From NCBI GenBank assembly GCA_036924285.1, contig JAYKYS010000041.1, positions 144,001-208,000 of the forward strand: a DNA stretch of 64,000 nucleotides, in the 5' to 3' direction. The notes under the pieces were generated by a model, which saw only the letters and a program-made list of their open reading frames with translations, was not told the DNA's origin and searched no databases. The DNA is from Asterella californica. Its lineage: Eukaryota > Streptophyta > Marchantiopsida > Marchantiales > Aytoniaceae. Of the stretch, positions 11,163 through 24,473 are shown one piece after another (positions within the stretch are counted from its first letter, which is position 1; every line of letters begins with the position of its first letter). Both the position numbers and the translations under genes were made by a program.

Positions 11163-13050
11163 TTACATTTAACTAATACATTAATGACTACATCTTCCCG
11201 GACTTGTATCTTTTGAAGCGTGACAGTCGATTCAAGACTTATGGTTTATTTCCTGCTCTCACCATGTTTTCAGGCATATCAAATACCGAGATTTTTCCAG
11301 AAAAAGTCTTTGTGCTGCAATACTTCTAACGCTGTATTCACCTAGCGACTGTTCAATCTTTGTTAACTAAAAAAACCAAAAGGTCCATTTGGGTTTTACT
11401 TATGGAATATGCCATCACTACATATTTCAGGAATTCTTGATGCGGTGTTTGAATTTTGACTCTCTCTAACGGTATGAATTTATCTTGGTAAATTAAATCT
11501 GATGTTAATAATTACTTATTCTCATCCTTCAGTCGACACATGGTTTATGCAAGAATTAGAACTGTTCTGCAAGTAAGATTCATGAGTTTTATCTTCCTGC
11601 TGTGACTTGTGACCTTGTGTGATCTATTGTACTTACACAGTATCATATATCATCGGTGCTTAACATGGAAAAGTTTAATTAAGTTTTTCTATGTTAAACA
11701 GTTTTTAATATATCAAGTCCGAATATACTCAACTTATCGCTATATCTCTATACCCCACTCTGAGTCGCTTTTTAGAGACTCAAGCCACCGTTCGATCATT
11801 AATATATCTCAAATTCAATCATTAATATATCCCAAATCTCACCAATCAAGTACATGATAAGTTCAAACTAAGATAAAAGAAAATTTATTATTTTCCTCCC
11901 CGCTACCACTCACCACCCTTAATTTTACCCTTTTCCCAACGTTTTCTAATTTATTATATCCCCGCAATCGAATCCTCGGATAGAGCATATTATCAAAGAA
12001 TAGCTAATAGCTATTGTGTTTCAAACACCTTTTCCAGTTCAATTTCTTAGTGTTCCAATGCCCTTGTTCTCACTGTTCTTTCTCTCAAACCTCACCAACC
12101 GTTAGAATGAGTGGTGCTCCACCTCCCGATTCTTTGTTTCTACATTCTCTTTTTGTTTTTATTTCCTTTCATGTTGGATGCATATTCAGTTGAGTCCAGT
12201 TAGTCATTATATTTTCATCTCATTGTATTGATATGTGATTTATTTTTCATTCTCAATAAATTATATATTGCTATGGACTGCTGTAGTGAAAAGTAAATAA
12301 TAAAGAGATCCCTCTAAGTCACTATGAGAATTATATTTCTCTTATTTTCATCAAAGAATAACTTGCTATGTGAACTGTACCAATAAAGTTATATTTTTCA
12401 ACGATAAGATTGAGGATTTGAACCGGGACTGACACGTCTCCAGACCCAAGCTATTGCCGCTGCAGTAGTCACGTTGTATAAACAGATGCTCGTTACTTAA
12501 TATGTTTATAATAGATAAAACTTTACATTTATAACTCCTTAGTTTTTTTTGTGTCGTGGTCCAAGATAATGATCTTATATTTATAACTCAAAGATTATTG
12601 CGGTACTTATATATAATATTTAAAAATGATAAATTTTTTCTCTAATTCTAAGGTTGAATCTTTTCACAACCCATTACAAGTCAAGATTTATCTCATATTT
12701 TAAGCCTTTTCTTCTTCTGCATCTCCCAAAAATAAAGGTTGTATTCATATTCATTTACGAGCACACTCTTCTCCACATGAAAACTGGTCATAAACAGTTA
12801 ACACTATACGTATCCCACGCGCATTGCATGAACAACGCGTACAAGAAGACAAGCACTGGAATAGGGTGAAAATTATCGGACGTAGTTTATTATGTTATCT
12901 TTTTTATATAAATATAATTTATTCATGAAAAGGGGTAAAGATAGAGAAATTTTATTTTTGTTACAAAAAGCTATAACATGTTATATAATAATTTTATATT
13001 AAACTAAATTTTTAACATTTATTTAAATAATAAGCGATTGCAGAGCCAGA

Positions 13051-13098
13051 CATAACTCGTAAGCATAGCATGTTCGCATGTTGTGCTTACAAGTTATG
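13051..13098. repeat. 15-bp hairpin
   Basis: CATAACTCGTAAGCA (13051-13065) and TGCTTACAAGTTATG (13084-13098) pair with one mismatch. A related single arm, CATAACCCGTAAGCATAGC, recurs near 45,098, so this is part of a dispersed repeat. Confidence 0.6.
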
Positions 13099-14583
13099 GA
13101 AAGTACAAGATCGAAATCCTAGTGATAAATGGTTACAATGGATTTAATTAACTATTTAATTTTCTCGATAAAGAGTTAAGAAATAAATTAGTGAGCATGC
13201 TTTGCTCTGAATAATATATATGCATACATGAATATAAGTCTTTGTACGTCTCACCAGTGTCTACATGGATCGTTTTAGAATCATTACACTATTGCTTACG
13301 AGCAGATTTGACGTTATTGCATCCAAAGTTACCTCTTGAAGAACAAAACAATAACAAACAAATGCATACAATAGAAGAAAAGTTGTACTCAATTATTTTC
13401 CATACGGTTAGATGATATCTATTTGGTTTACACAGTTATTTTCGTTCACCTCGACTAAGCTTCGAAAATTCAAGAAGAGTACCATTCTCTTTTGTTTAGT
13501 TGTAGGTTTGGTCTTTTTGCAAGTTCGTGTGAGAGAGGAAAGAGGAATCAGAGCAGGAGGAAAAATTCATGCAAGCAAAAGTGACTGGTACTATTCAAAA
13601 AGATTGTTATTGTTTAATTTTAAACGTTCTTAGTTTTTTATATAATAAAATGATCTAATTTAAACTTCTAATTTTAAATATCGACACCCTTCTGCATGTA
13701 GACCCATGAGAAGCGGAACGTGAAACTATAAATTGAATTAATCTAAAAAGTTTAATATCTGATGCTGATTGAGATCTAACTTCAGGTAAGTGATTATTAC
13801 ATTATGCAGGATAATGTATGCAAGTAAATACAGGATTCCTCGTAGATTAGTGAAACTAGTTTGGAATTGCTGTAAATTTTTTCGCGGTTCCTAGCATTGG
13901 TTCTTCATTCTGCTGTAGCTCAATTAGCTTTTCTGCACAACAGCTACCCCAGTATACCTCAGTATTCCTATGCCTAGCATTCCTTGTCATACCTGAAACG
14001 TCGACGGTGCTGGAGCGAAAATCGGAAAACCCTTGAAAGACTGAACCCAGAACCCCATAGCACCGAGGTTTTGTGGGCACTAATCACGTAATCGCAGTTT
14101 CCTTGACGAGGAGGCTGCGAAATTGCGACAGGAGCTTCCACGCACCATAACTTCAGCTGCCCATGAACTATGCGGTCTCAGCGTTCAAGGACTGTGCAAG
14201 GTCCGACGAGGATCGCGATTAGCTGGTGATGACATGAGTAATGGGGCAAACGTAATCGAGGGTATTTCCTCAGACGAATTTGAAAACTACATCCAAAGGG
14301 TAGGAAATCCTGCAGAAATAAGCGGCAGAATGCGGATATCTATTCGATTCGAAGACTTCTATGGCTGTCAGCATCGAAAAAGCCAGCTATCATGATCAAG
14401 AAGTTCTAGCGTGACAAAATCCTGTCTGTGAAGTTTCGTTTGTAAGAACAATTATCTTCAAGATTCCCTGTAGACATCTCGTGTGGTGAGAATGAACTCT
14501 GGCGCGTCAGCTGTATACAACGACTGCGTCCGATTTGCAACACATCAATCCAACTGGGCTCCCTCACTCTAAGAGTAGCAAAG

Positions 14584-17500
14584 ATGAACAATGTTGCCGC
14601 TTTGAATGTCTCCAAGTTGTGTCTCGGTAAGTTGCCGTTCCTTCTGATCAGCCTTGCTCAGGTGGTATTTAAAATGCCAACAGTTCATCAAGAGAAGGAA
14701 ATTATGGGAGAAGGTTTTGGATTCATGGACTCACATCCGCTTCCTATTGTCTTTAGGAACAATGACATTCGGAGAGCAAAACTCGTATGAAGATGCTCGG
14801 GCGCAGCTGAATCTGGCCAACGAGTCAGGAATCAACTTCATCGACACTGCCGAAATGTGAGTATAGTTGCGTGAACGTTTCATCTTGCTGGGCTCCGTGC
14901 AAGTTCCGCTTTTGTTTATCAACCAGAATACAAACAACGCTGTAAAACTAAACGTTTTAACGGCACGGTGGATACAGGAAGAGAACGATCATTGTCGCTA
15001 TCATTCTTGGCCTTCCAAGTGCAAGCTTTCCTGAGTATGCTTGCCCAAATAAAATCGTGGGGACTATTCTACTCACATGACATACGCCACGGACTTTGTG
15101 TTGGTGGGAAAGTAACATATGTCGTCGTATATCGCACATTTGGCCCCTAATCGATTCTTACTCTTACTTACACTTACTTACCTCTATACCAGAGAGTGGT
15201 CCTTGAGAACATCTGCCATTCTCGACGTATTAACATTTGTCGTCGTATATCGCTTGTCACAGCATGGGGAAAAGTATAGTATGAAAGTGAAATTCGGCCG
15301 AAATTGTTTGAGAGTAAGGGAGGGCAATGTTTTTCAGTGGTCCGAAACGACTAATTTGTTCATCTTCATCTCCTCCTCCCCAAACCATCCTGAATGTTAC
15401 ATCGCGAAATAGCATGGTTTGGGTCCATCACTCCAACAAGGCCTTACATTTGATCCTTCTCCGCTAACGTACAGGTACCCAGTGCCTCAACGAGCCCAGA
15501 CTCAGGGTAAATCAGAAATATACGTTGGACGATGGTTGAAAGAAGCTCACATATCTCGGGATAGAGTTGTGGTGGCAACTAAGGTGATCATCAGATCTCG
15601 AGATCAGTTCAGTTTTGATCCGTTCAGGTTCGTGTTGTACCGGCCACTTGATCCTCGATGTTAATTCTTGTCTTCCTCCACTACTAACTGCCGCTGTTTT
15701 TGCAACTCTTAATCTCACTTGTTTAGTTCAAACCTTTTCACAGGAAACTTAAACAAGCGAATTTGGAAGCATTTACAGGAAATCACCGTATGTACAAGAA
15801 ACCCCTTCTTACCCACACTGACGCCCAAAAAGTTGATTGCGGGTGTCGAGATAGACCTGGATTGATACAGGCGGATATAGGAGTACTGGATCCAGTTAGT
15901 GGCGAAAACCATATAATGGGGTAATCATCTGCGCCATTCAGTCTAACCACCTGGTGCTTTTAAAGCTTTTAACCTGGCATTCACCAAGGTTGAAGACCCT
16001 TGGGAGCAGCGGCGTCATCGTCACCGTATCGAAATCTATAGTAGCGTGATAAGTCCAGATAAGTCCGCGTAAACGTGTGCTTATGTAGATATATGAGTGG
16101 CTTAAGGAAGCAGGGACTTGTAATTTTCAGCAACGAAGCCAGGTTTTAAGAACACAGTCCTGACGTTTGAGTGGTCAGCGTCTACCTTAACAGTAATACT
16201 GTTAAGGGTTTAGGGTTTAGTGCTGTTCATCGTACTGTTCAGTTTAGGGTTTAGGGTTTAGATGTTTCAAAGCTATCTTGGATTGAAGGGAGGTAGGGAA
16301 AGTAAATACGGTGTGTCATCCACGATTTCTTTGCTTGGACGTTTATCTTGTATATTATCCTGCTATATCCCGGAACATCCCGGAACTGAACAGAAACTCC
16401 TGTACCGACAAGGCCTGCTGAGTTTGAAAAGTCCTCAACTTCGCTGGATCATTTTTCCTACTCATATACTGCCTAACCCTCCCTGTTGTGGTAGGTGTTT
16501 CAGTGTACACCTACTCATTACCTACAGCTGTGTCCGTGACCTTTGTTGGGAATTGCTTATAACCTCTACTTTCTTCATGGTTGAAACTCTGGTGTTGCTT
16601 TTGCTGGCTCGATTATTCCCCCAATGCCGCCCTCCCTGTTGTGGGAGGTGTTTCAGTGTATACCTACTCATTACCTACAGCTGTGTCCGTGACCTTTGTT
16701 GGGAATTGCTTATAACCTCTACTTTCTTCATGGTTGACACTCTGGTGTTGCGTTTGCTGGCTCGATTATTCCCGAATGCCGCCTGTATGCTTCTCTTGAC
16801 GATGTACCTTGTGTTTTGTTCGTCCTTTTCTAGATATTCTTCCTTTCATGTTCTCTGCTTTTGAGACTTGTCGCTCTATATTATAGTTATAGTTGTTTTC
16901 TCGCTCAGCTCGTTAGGCATCGCATTTGTACTTGTTTTGTCTTACAGCCACCAAGGGCACCACCTTGGAAATGTGTTCACCATACACATTTCCTCTTGGC
17001 CCGACCTCGGTTATATACATTCGCTTGACTTCTCAAACCAAGTTAGCATACATGTTACCACTCTTTGTTACTCACTTTGTACTTGCATGGCTTCAAAACT
17101 ATTTGGGATGACCAAAGTGTGCGGGCGAAATCACTACTTTCTCAGAAAGCTGCTTTACCCGTGTATCAATATATATTATCCTGCTATATAGCACTTGACT
17201 CAGGTTATCAACAATAGAGGCGTTCCACTGTTTCAGTCTTTTCCTCTGATAATCTGCTTGTCATAATCCCTGCCACAGATAATCACACTTGTGTCCATCT
17301 AGTTATGTTTCTGCGTCTTTATCCATTAGGGTAAGTGATCCAGATTCCGTATAACCTGAAACTGCTAGATCGACCTTGTTGTAAAAGAGACCCCGATAAG
17401 TCTCTGACTCTTTTACAACTGTCTGACCAATCGGGGACATCGAAAGAAGTGTTCTATCATGTTTTTTCACTGGTTGCAGGCCTCTGGACCATCGGGTCAG

Positions 17501-20466
17501 ATGACATGGATTCGTGGAGGCCCTCCATCTCTTGACGCCAAGAACATCCAAGAAGCTATCAATGGCAGGTAATGGCTTCAAAATTAAGGCTTGGTAATAC
17601 AAGGTCAATTATACTTGATGGCTGGGTTGGCAACCGGAAGATCTTGTGAAACGTGCAGCCTCAGTAACATACCATCTGTTTAGCCTCGTACGTTGCATCA
17701 AGCTACGGTAAGGAGCTGAGTGTCTTGATTGGCTTAACGTTTTCCTTTTATCTAGCCACCCGACCGTGCATGCAAAACTCCTCCCAAATTCAGAATAAAT
17801 TGTAAGGATGGGTACTGACCTGCGAGCATTGCAGAGCAGCCAAATGCGAGCATCCCGTAGATGTACAGAGTGGAAATAATCTCAGATGAACTACCCACAT
17901 ATTACCTTTTCCTGAAACTTTGTCTTCTGGGATGTGTTTACTGTTCTCTTTTATGTGTCGGTGATGTAGATCTCTTCCCCTACACTTCCTCTTGTCTAAG
18001 AAGTGTAGGGGGTCTGTAAAGAAGTGGGTACATGCGGTATAGTTGGTCTTTTTGCCACTGAGCACACACCAGTCAATTATCTGTGGCAAGATGCCGAATG
18101 TTGTACGGGAGGTCAGTTTAATTTTGTTGACATGTTTGCAGCTTGAAGCGCTTGGGCTGTGATTACATCGACCTCTATCAGCTTCACTGGCCTGATCGGT
18201 GCGTCTTCTTTCTGAAGCACCTTGTATTGACTATAAAGCTTGGCCTTGCCTTAACTTTTTCCCCTCTTCATTTGCCCTTTTCGTCCCTGCTCGACCAGTA
18301 CACCGGTTTCGATGATGTCATAAAACAAGAACTTAGAACTTAATCAGTGTGCTGTTCAACTTCGACTCGTGGGGAAGTTTACAGCTTGTAGTGCCCACAG
18401 GATCCTTCTCATCTTCTCACATTCTGTTGGATTAAGGGGTATAAATCTTACTTTGTACACGTATGGACCTGTGCATGTGGAATTAGCAGCTATGTACCTA
18501 TGTTTGGTGACGTTGACTATGATCCAACGGCTAGATACTTATCGGTACCAATTGAAGAGCAGCTTGAGGCGCTTAGCAGAGCCAAAGAGGCAGGAAAGGT
18601 AAGGTCACCCAGCCGTTCCTGCTTTTTGGAGAAATCATTGGGCCTCCTAAAACCTGCCCCGTATTTTGTGGTTTAAAGTCCATATTCTGTTCCCGTCTTA
18701 TGAGAACTTGTATAGATCCGGTATATTGGTGTAAGCAATGAAACCGCCTATGGTGTCATGGAATTTTGTCGGCTGGCCGATTCTTCCACAGCACTACCTC
18801 GTATCGTTACAATACAGGTGCTTCTCTGACAAAGAACGCTTGTGATATTTATGTCCTCCCGCTAACGAAATCTGCTTTTTATCATCTACTTATTAAGCTG
18901 GCCGGTTAGCGCTGTCTCTCTTTGTTGATCATTTGAAACAACAGAATGGATGACTAAAGAGAGTTCATAGAGCACAACAAGTGTTTTTTCGTGACTACGG
19001 TAGCTCGTTCTCTACTCTGACTATCGTTCTGCAACAAATTGTTTGGGTACAGAATGCGTATAATCTTCTTTGTCGGACCTTCGATTCCACATTAGCGGAG
19101 TGCTGTCACCACCAGCAGTAAGTTCTCATCAACACAGACATCGTAGCTGCGATGTCTCTTTGACGTCTCTAGTCCTGTTTATGTTTCACCGATCGATCAT
19201 TTCTGATCCATCCGGAATTAAGTATAATAGTTATACTTTGGGCTTTGGTACAGTACGTCAAACATATCTCGATGGCTCTGTACTTCTGTCCATTGTATGG
19301 GTCCAATACTTTTGGGTTAACTCAAGGGTTGTGGATAGTTCTTTCATTGCTTTGCAGCTGAGCAGCTACGTACTAGATTTCATGGACTCTTTTAATTAAA
19401 CCTTCGGAATGTGTTCAGGGTTAGCCTGTTGGCTTACAGCCCTCTTGCAATGGGTCTGCTGTCTGGAAAATACCTTAATCCGGGGAAGGGTCCGGATGAT
19501 GCACGTCTGAACTTGTATAGAGGTTGGTAGTGTCGACGCAACTTGAACCGTGCTCGGGAATCGACCTGTTTGCCAAAGTTTGAGGACTAGTTTTGCTAGC
19601 AAAAAGATAGCCCAAATCACTGCATCTCATTGTCTGCGGGAAGATGGCACAGAATCTGCATCATCATGTCCTAGGAGCATCATTAATGTATAGACCAGTT
19701 TGGACCAACGTGATAACCCAACCAGCGGTTCTCGGTAGAACTTTCTTCCGGTGTAATTGTGGATCTGCAATGCATGCAGGACGCTATGCGGAGGCCGAAT
19801 GCCGATATAGTCTTTCAAAGCCAAACTGCATACCAGCTGTAACTGTATGAACTCATAAACCACCAACGTGTATACCAAATGCAGTTTCTGATGTTTATGC
19901 CAAAGTATAAGCTTCCAGTGATTCACCCTGGTTCAGGGTGTAGTGTTCAAGTAGTGTAGGACAGGATCGTCTGCTTCATTTCAGAACATTTAGGATCTGA
20001 ACACTTTTCTTTCCCCAAAATTTTTGAACTTTGACATCTCGCTTTTGTAAATTGGTTTTATTTAAAGTTCTGTCAAATTTCTGTGACTAGGTGTAGCGTC
20101 TCTTTGGTCTACTTTTGGAAGCTTATATGTAAGTTTGTTCCAGGCCTATGTGGACATAGCTCGAAGACATGGTATCAATCCAGTAGCCCTCGCTATAGGT
20201 AAGTCTCGTCGTAACTCGAACCTGGACAACAGCCTTGTTCAAAATGTGTTCGGATTGATACGTTTCCCTTGCAGAAACTAGTTTGACGCGGAGATCTTGT
20301 CGCAGGCTTCGTCTTGCAGAATCCACTAGTAATGAGTGCTGTAATAGGAGCGACGAAACAGTGGCAGCTGAGGGAAATCGTGGAAGCTTCCGAGTTTAAA
20401 CTGACCGCAGAGCTGCTGTCGGAGATTAATACTGTTCATGAACGCTATCCCAATCCTACCCCGTGA
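14584..20466 (+). CDS. aldo/keto reductase, Tas-like, 12 exons
   Basis: NADPH-dependent oxidoreductase of the aldo/keto reductase superfamily; closest in layout to plant proteins related to bacterial Tas. Exons: 14584-14626, 14757-14856, 15475-15583, 17480-17568, 18142-18198, 18490-18598, 18716-18817, 19053-19117, 19419-19522, 19780-19844, 20144-20198, 20306-20466. They sum to 1,059 nt, 352 residues, with every junction GT-AG and in phase. Catalytic tetrad: Asp44 and Tyr49 (FIDTAEMYP), Lys84 (VVVATK), His129 (LYQLHWP). Other blocks: LCLGTMTFGEQN, WIRGGPPSLDAKNI, IRYIGVSNET, LLAYSPLAMGLLSGKYL, SAVIGATKQWQL, C-term ERYPNPTP. It looks intact. Introns are long, up to 1.9 kb, and intron 3 carries repeats. 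The N-terminus is short: the frame stays open upstream of 14584 and reads QLGSLTLRVAK, itself like the family N-terminus, so the true start may lie further 5'. Substrate cannot be predicted. Confidence 0.9.
16203..16261 (+). repeat. interstitial telomere-like repeats in reductase intron 3
   Basis: Two short runs of the plant telomere unit (GGGTTTA) at 16206-16220 and 16243-16261 separated by about 22 nt of unrelated sequence. Confidence 0.8.
16477..16782 (+). repeat. 153-bp tandem duplication in reductase intron 3
   Basis: CCCTCCCTGTTGTGG starts a unit at 16477 and again at 16630; the copies differ at only a few bases through CTGGCTCGATTATTCCC. Because 153 is divisible by three, a long chance open frame crosses both copies; it is not a gene. 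Confidence 0.9.
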
Positions 20467-23189
20467 AGGTAAGTTCATGCCTGTGACGCATTTCAGTGAA
20501 GTTATCTGCATCCACACCTTGCCAAAATATCCCGGCTGTTATCTTGGCACTAAACTGTAGTGGAGGCGAAAGTTGTAGTGTTGATTATCTCTGGAATGTT
20601 TGAAAATATAATCAGCTCGAAGTCGAAAGGAATAAAGTTGTCATTTAGAGTGAGATGGCCCGAGAGCGATTCTTAAACCCCCTTGCGGGTATAAAAGCCA
20701 GAAAAGGAATATTGCTCTTTTCCTCACTGTGTATTTTACGTTGCAGGGAATATCCTCTTTGGTTTCAAGGAACCCTAAAATTTTATAGTACAGTAAGTAA
20801 AGTAGTCCGTAGAGTAGTAGATTTTCATTTATTGTTTTGTAATTGTGAGGTTTAATTGCTCACAGTAATACCGGTGTCTTTCTCTTGGCAAAAGCCTAGT
20901 ATGTCATTTATATTTTATATATTCTCATTTATAACTGGTATGTGATAAATGAGAATGGATATGTTTAACAGTTTTTTGATGTTCTGATTTTTGCAACATA
21001 GAGTAGCGGTTTTTAGTTCAAAAGATAAAGTTTAACAGGAGACTTTTTGTCCATTAGCTTCTATGTAATTTTTGCATAAAGTTATATGCTCTATTTCTGC
21101 AAGAGACAAGATTTCTGCTACTTTGATGTATAATTGATAATTTCAACGAATGTGTGGTTCTTTGATGTTCAATTGATAATTTCGTTAGATAGTGAAAAAA
21201 TATATCTTGAAAGAGATCTTCTCAAGTTAGGTGTCTTGTTCAATTCGCAGTTGAATATGCGAAAGGTCATTTGATTGGACTTAGGTTGTTGGGAAGATTT
21301 CTTGTCTGTCAAATATTGAAAAGTTTCTTAAGAGTTTTCCAGTGAATTGGTCTCCGGTTGGACATAAATTTACATCTTTTGTTAATTGTATATGATATGT
21401 CCAGATCTAGTATATATCGTTGTTTAAACCTCGAGTATGAGTATTAAAGCATGAGATAGAATATTTCCCTTTTCTTCGCAGTGTTCTTTGAGTCTGAAGA
21501 GAGATATCTTTTGCGCCAAAAAACCTCTAAATCTTCATCTCAACATCTATGTGTCAATATTCATTAGTTTGATTCGAGATGAATCAAAACTTGTAAAGCT
21601 GGTGGATAGCAGTCAGTTGGGATGAAGGAGTCTCCAAAAGGTTTTTATACAGGTTAAATTTCTTAGATCTCTGAATGCAAACCCGAAAATAAGGTATTCT
21701 ATTGGAACACTTGTAGGAATACTCTGGCTTTAAGATTCCAACCACAGTTTAATAGATTTATAATTTATAACTTTTACTTTAGTTGATTATAATTTGGAAG
21801 AATTTATTTTTATTCTTATAATTTGTGAAACACTCAACAAAGTTCCGAGTGTTTTATAAATGATAAGCAATATATGTTATCTCATGTGTGCATGCCTTGG
21901 AGTGTTTTATAAATGATAAGCAATATATGTTATCTCATGTGTGCATGCCTTGGAGTAGTCACATGATACAACCATTTCATCCGTAAATTGGAGTCCAGAT
22001 CTTTCAAAAAGTCATCCTTTGTTTCTTGTTTTTGATGTTTGAGTTCTGATTTATCGTGCTTTGCGTTTCGCTGAAGTTGTGTTTTTTATCTAAGTTAATT
22101 AAACTGATGTAGTTTCACTGAAGTTGTGTTTATTATCTAAGTTAATTAAACTGATGTAGTTGCTCGTTGATCCAAACATGAATTTATTTAGCTCCATTAA
22201 AATTTGTAAAATCTAAAATAGATTTGATATGCTTATGATTTTCTTTTCAGTTATGCATGATACACTTAGGGAATTGCATCCTTCGGATATTTTCATCTTA
22301 AAAGATTCTTTTATCGTTTTGGGTTGTGTCGTTTAACAAATGGTATTTCTTGAAAGAGATTTTCTTGAAGAGAGAATTTACTCTCTCTTTTCATCGTTAT
22401 TTTCCATTGATGTGATAAATGTAAACCAAGTTGTTTTGCTTAAGGAATAGTATTTGGAGAAGCACGTTTCATTGTTTGGTGTCATCCACTTAGTGTACAA
22501 TTAGAACTTATCTCATTTGTGATAATCATATTCATGAGATATGTCTTGTGTTCAAGTTTACTATGCCAAGAGTTTTTCTTCAAGAGAGAACTTGTTTGAG
22601 TTTTCTTCTTTATTTTCTATCAATGTGCTAAGTGTAGAACAAGTTCATCTGATCTATTCGCATGTCACTCTGTTATTATTTTAACAAGTTATTTGTATTT
22701 TTCCATGACGCATACAGTCTTCATGGTCCATCATTTCTGTTATTCTCATCATTTCATTCATTGAGAACGCTTGAAGGATACAAAAATCTCTTTCATAACT
22801 AAATACTGTTCCTCAGTCACTATCTGTTTTTTTATATTCAATACTTGTTACAACCTCCACTCCGGGTAAAAGTTGATTCAGCATTTCAACTTCATCATTC
22901 GATAAGTAGTTCTACTCATAACTGTTTCTACTGATTCTTGGAGATTTCATTCTTTGACTATGTGTTTATTTTGACACACATGACAATGGAACTATGCCTA
23001 AGTTCTCGCTTGTGTCTCTAAGATTAGATGTTCTAGATTTTGCTATAATGCAATCATGTATATTGTAGTTCTTGAACTTAAGCATGATGATTTGGTGAAC
23101 TTTTGTTGCTTTTTAATAGTAGAAAAAGAAGTTCCTTCCACTGCTTTGGCATCTCGTTCTTTTCCGCTTCTACGTGGAAACAGACATCA
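20467..23189. other. AT-rich repeat-like region
   Basis: No gene is recognised after the reductase stop. Two recent tandem duplications occur: a 53-bp unit at 21848-21900 and 21901-21953 (AGTGTTTTATAAATG to CATGCCTTGG), and a 47-bp unit at 22071-22114 and 22118-22161 (CTGAAGTTGTGTT to GATGTAGTT). The composition resembles the 27.7-36 kb repeat, but I found no long match. Confidence 0.5.
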
Positions 23190-23524
23190 CACTAAACATC
23201 TAAATCGGTGAGCAAAAACGCATGATAGTTTTTTCGGAGAATACCTTTATGAGTTTGACCATTTAATTATACACAAGAAATTTATTTTGTGTTCGGATCA
23301 TTAATTTGGCTACATAAGTCCAATACAACATCACTTTTTGAATCATCCAACAAAATCGCAATGCTTTCAAAATGATTTGCAACATACTTTGTGGTGGTAA
23401 ATTGTTTCGATCCTATACAGAGCCTTCATAGCTTTCTTGAAGCATGTAAAAACCAAGTGTAAAGTGTTCTGTGTATTAGGTGTGTGAGAGGAACGTTCTC
23501 ACACTCTAGATATGATTTGACTAT
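23190..23524 (+). repeat. copy of the spacer that separates the 4-kb repeats
   Basis: From CACTAAACATCTAAATCGG to GGAACGTTCTCAC this stretch matches 31738-32050 with small differences. It is followed directly by a two-hairpin module. Confidence 0.85.
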
Positions 23525-23545
23525 GATTTCACTCTCTAGGCTGCT

Positions 23546-23812
23546 TATTCACCCATGTACACTCTAAGGGTATATGGGTGTACACTAAATAACGTTTTAA
23601 CTCGGCGGGAAGGGTAAGAACATTATTTAATGTCTTCGGTAAAAGGTGTTGTTTTATAATTAGTCATCCGTTCTTCGCTTATGGGTTCTTTCCAGATGAG
23701 TTGGCTACTCCGGGATTGACTAACATATAATATTTATGAATGATTTTAATTTATTTTAATTTAGTATAATATACTTTTTATAACATTTACAGGCTTTCTG
23801 ATAAGAGAAAAC
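23546..23812 (-). mobile_element. two-hairpin element, copy 2
   Basis: Read on the minus strand: a TTATCAGAAAG terminus (about 23,793-23,803), AT-rich DNA, hairpin A (23632-23583, arms CATTAAATAATGTTCT and ACTAAATAACGTTTTA), then hairpin B (23582-23546, arms with CACCCAT and ATGGGTG). The order is as in other copies. Arm sequences differ from other copies yet still pair. Confidence 0.45.
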
Positions 23813-24216
23813 GAAATTCACTGTACAAGGCCGTTTGGGATGCCTATGAGTTCTTGCATATTATTCACCTCATGTACATTGAAGGTTCGACGCGCAAGAA
23901 TAGAAAAAAATATTTTGCCACGATTGTTCTTCACAGGAGAAAGTACTGGGCTGTTGGAATTTTTTTCGGTTTCGGAAAAATCGTACCACGTTGCTCCTGT
24001 CTTCCTTGCTTACGGTCGAGAGAAAATACTTGATTTCTTTTTGCGTCCGTTGTTTCTACCTTGTCTGTTTTTTTGGTATTTGATGTTGAAAGTAAGCGAA
24101 GGTTTATATTCTTACTGTTTTCAAAATCACACGGTGAAGGTCTTTTCGGCACGAAGTAAAGTTGGATATTTATTACGTAAGAAAATTGGAGACAAACAGT
24201 GCAGCAAATAGAGAGT

Positions 24217-24473
24217 GTACTGCGGCAAAAGCCAAGGCAAACCGACTCTGCAGTGTATTACAAATGAAGCTGCAGTGCCTTACGTATTATCGAAGCTATA
24301 GTCGTCTATTACATAAACTGTTTCAACTATATATTTCACAGAACGGTGGTGTATAAGGAGTATACTGCGGCAAAAGCCAAGGCAAACCGAGTCTGCAGTG
24401 TATTACAAATGAAGCTGCAGTGCCTTACATAGCTATAGTCGTCTATTACATAAACCGTTTCAACTATATACAT
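24217..24473 (+). repeat. 145-bp direct tandem repeat beside the Rep gene
   Basis: TACTGCGGCAAAAGCCAAGG begins a unit at 24218 and again at 24363. The units share GTCTGCAGTGTATTACAAATG-like sequence, a CTATAGTCGTCTATTACATAAAC block and TTTCAACTATATA; the second lacks about 10 nt. It lies just beyond the 3' end of the Rep reading frame, so it may be a subterminal repeat of that element. Confidence 0.8.

Larger units (their letters stand above)
7911..14583. other. AT-rich intergenic spacer with hairpin repeats
   Basis: No gene is recognised over 6.7 kb. From about 8,100 to 13,850 the sequence is strongly AT-rich and holds the hairpin elements listed separately. A short direct repeat, GATGACCTTCATTTCTGAAA, occurs twice in tandem near 9,942-9,985. 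From about 13,850 the composition returns to gene-like values, which may mark the promoter and 5' UTR of the aldo/keto reductase gene. Confidence 0.5.

Noticed and set aside
12425..12480. tRNA-like stretch on the minus strand with a B-box-like GGTTCAAATCC
   Set aside because: The bases around the T-loop do not form a T-stem and no acceptor or anticodon arm can be drawn. At most a decayed SINE.
16262..16864. 200-codon plus-strand frame
   Set aside because: Lies in an intron of the reductase and arises from a 153-bp (three-divisible) tandem duplication. No family motif.
23840..24211. 123-codon plus-strand frame
   Set aside because: Phe/Leu-rich reading of AT-rich DNA with no motif. It lies at the supposed edge of the Rep element.
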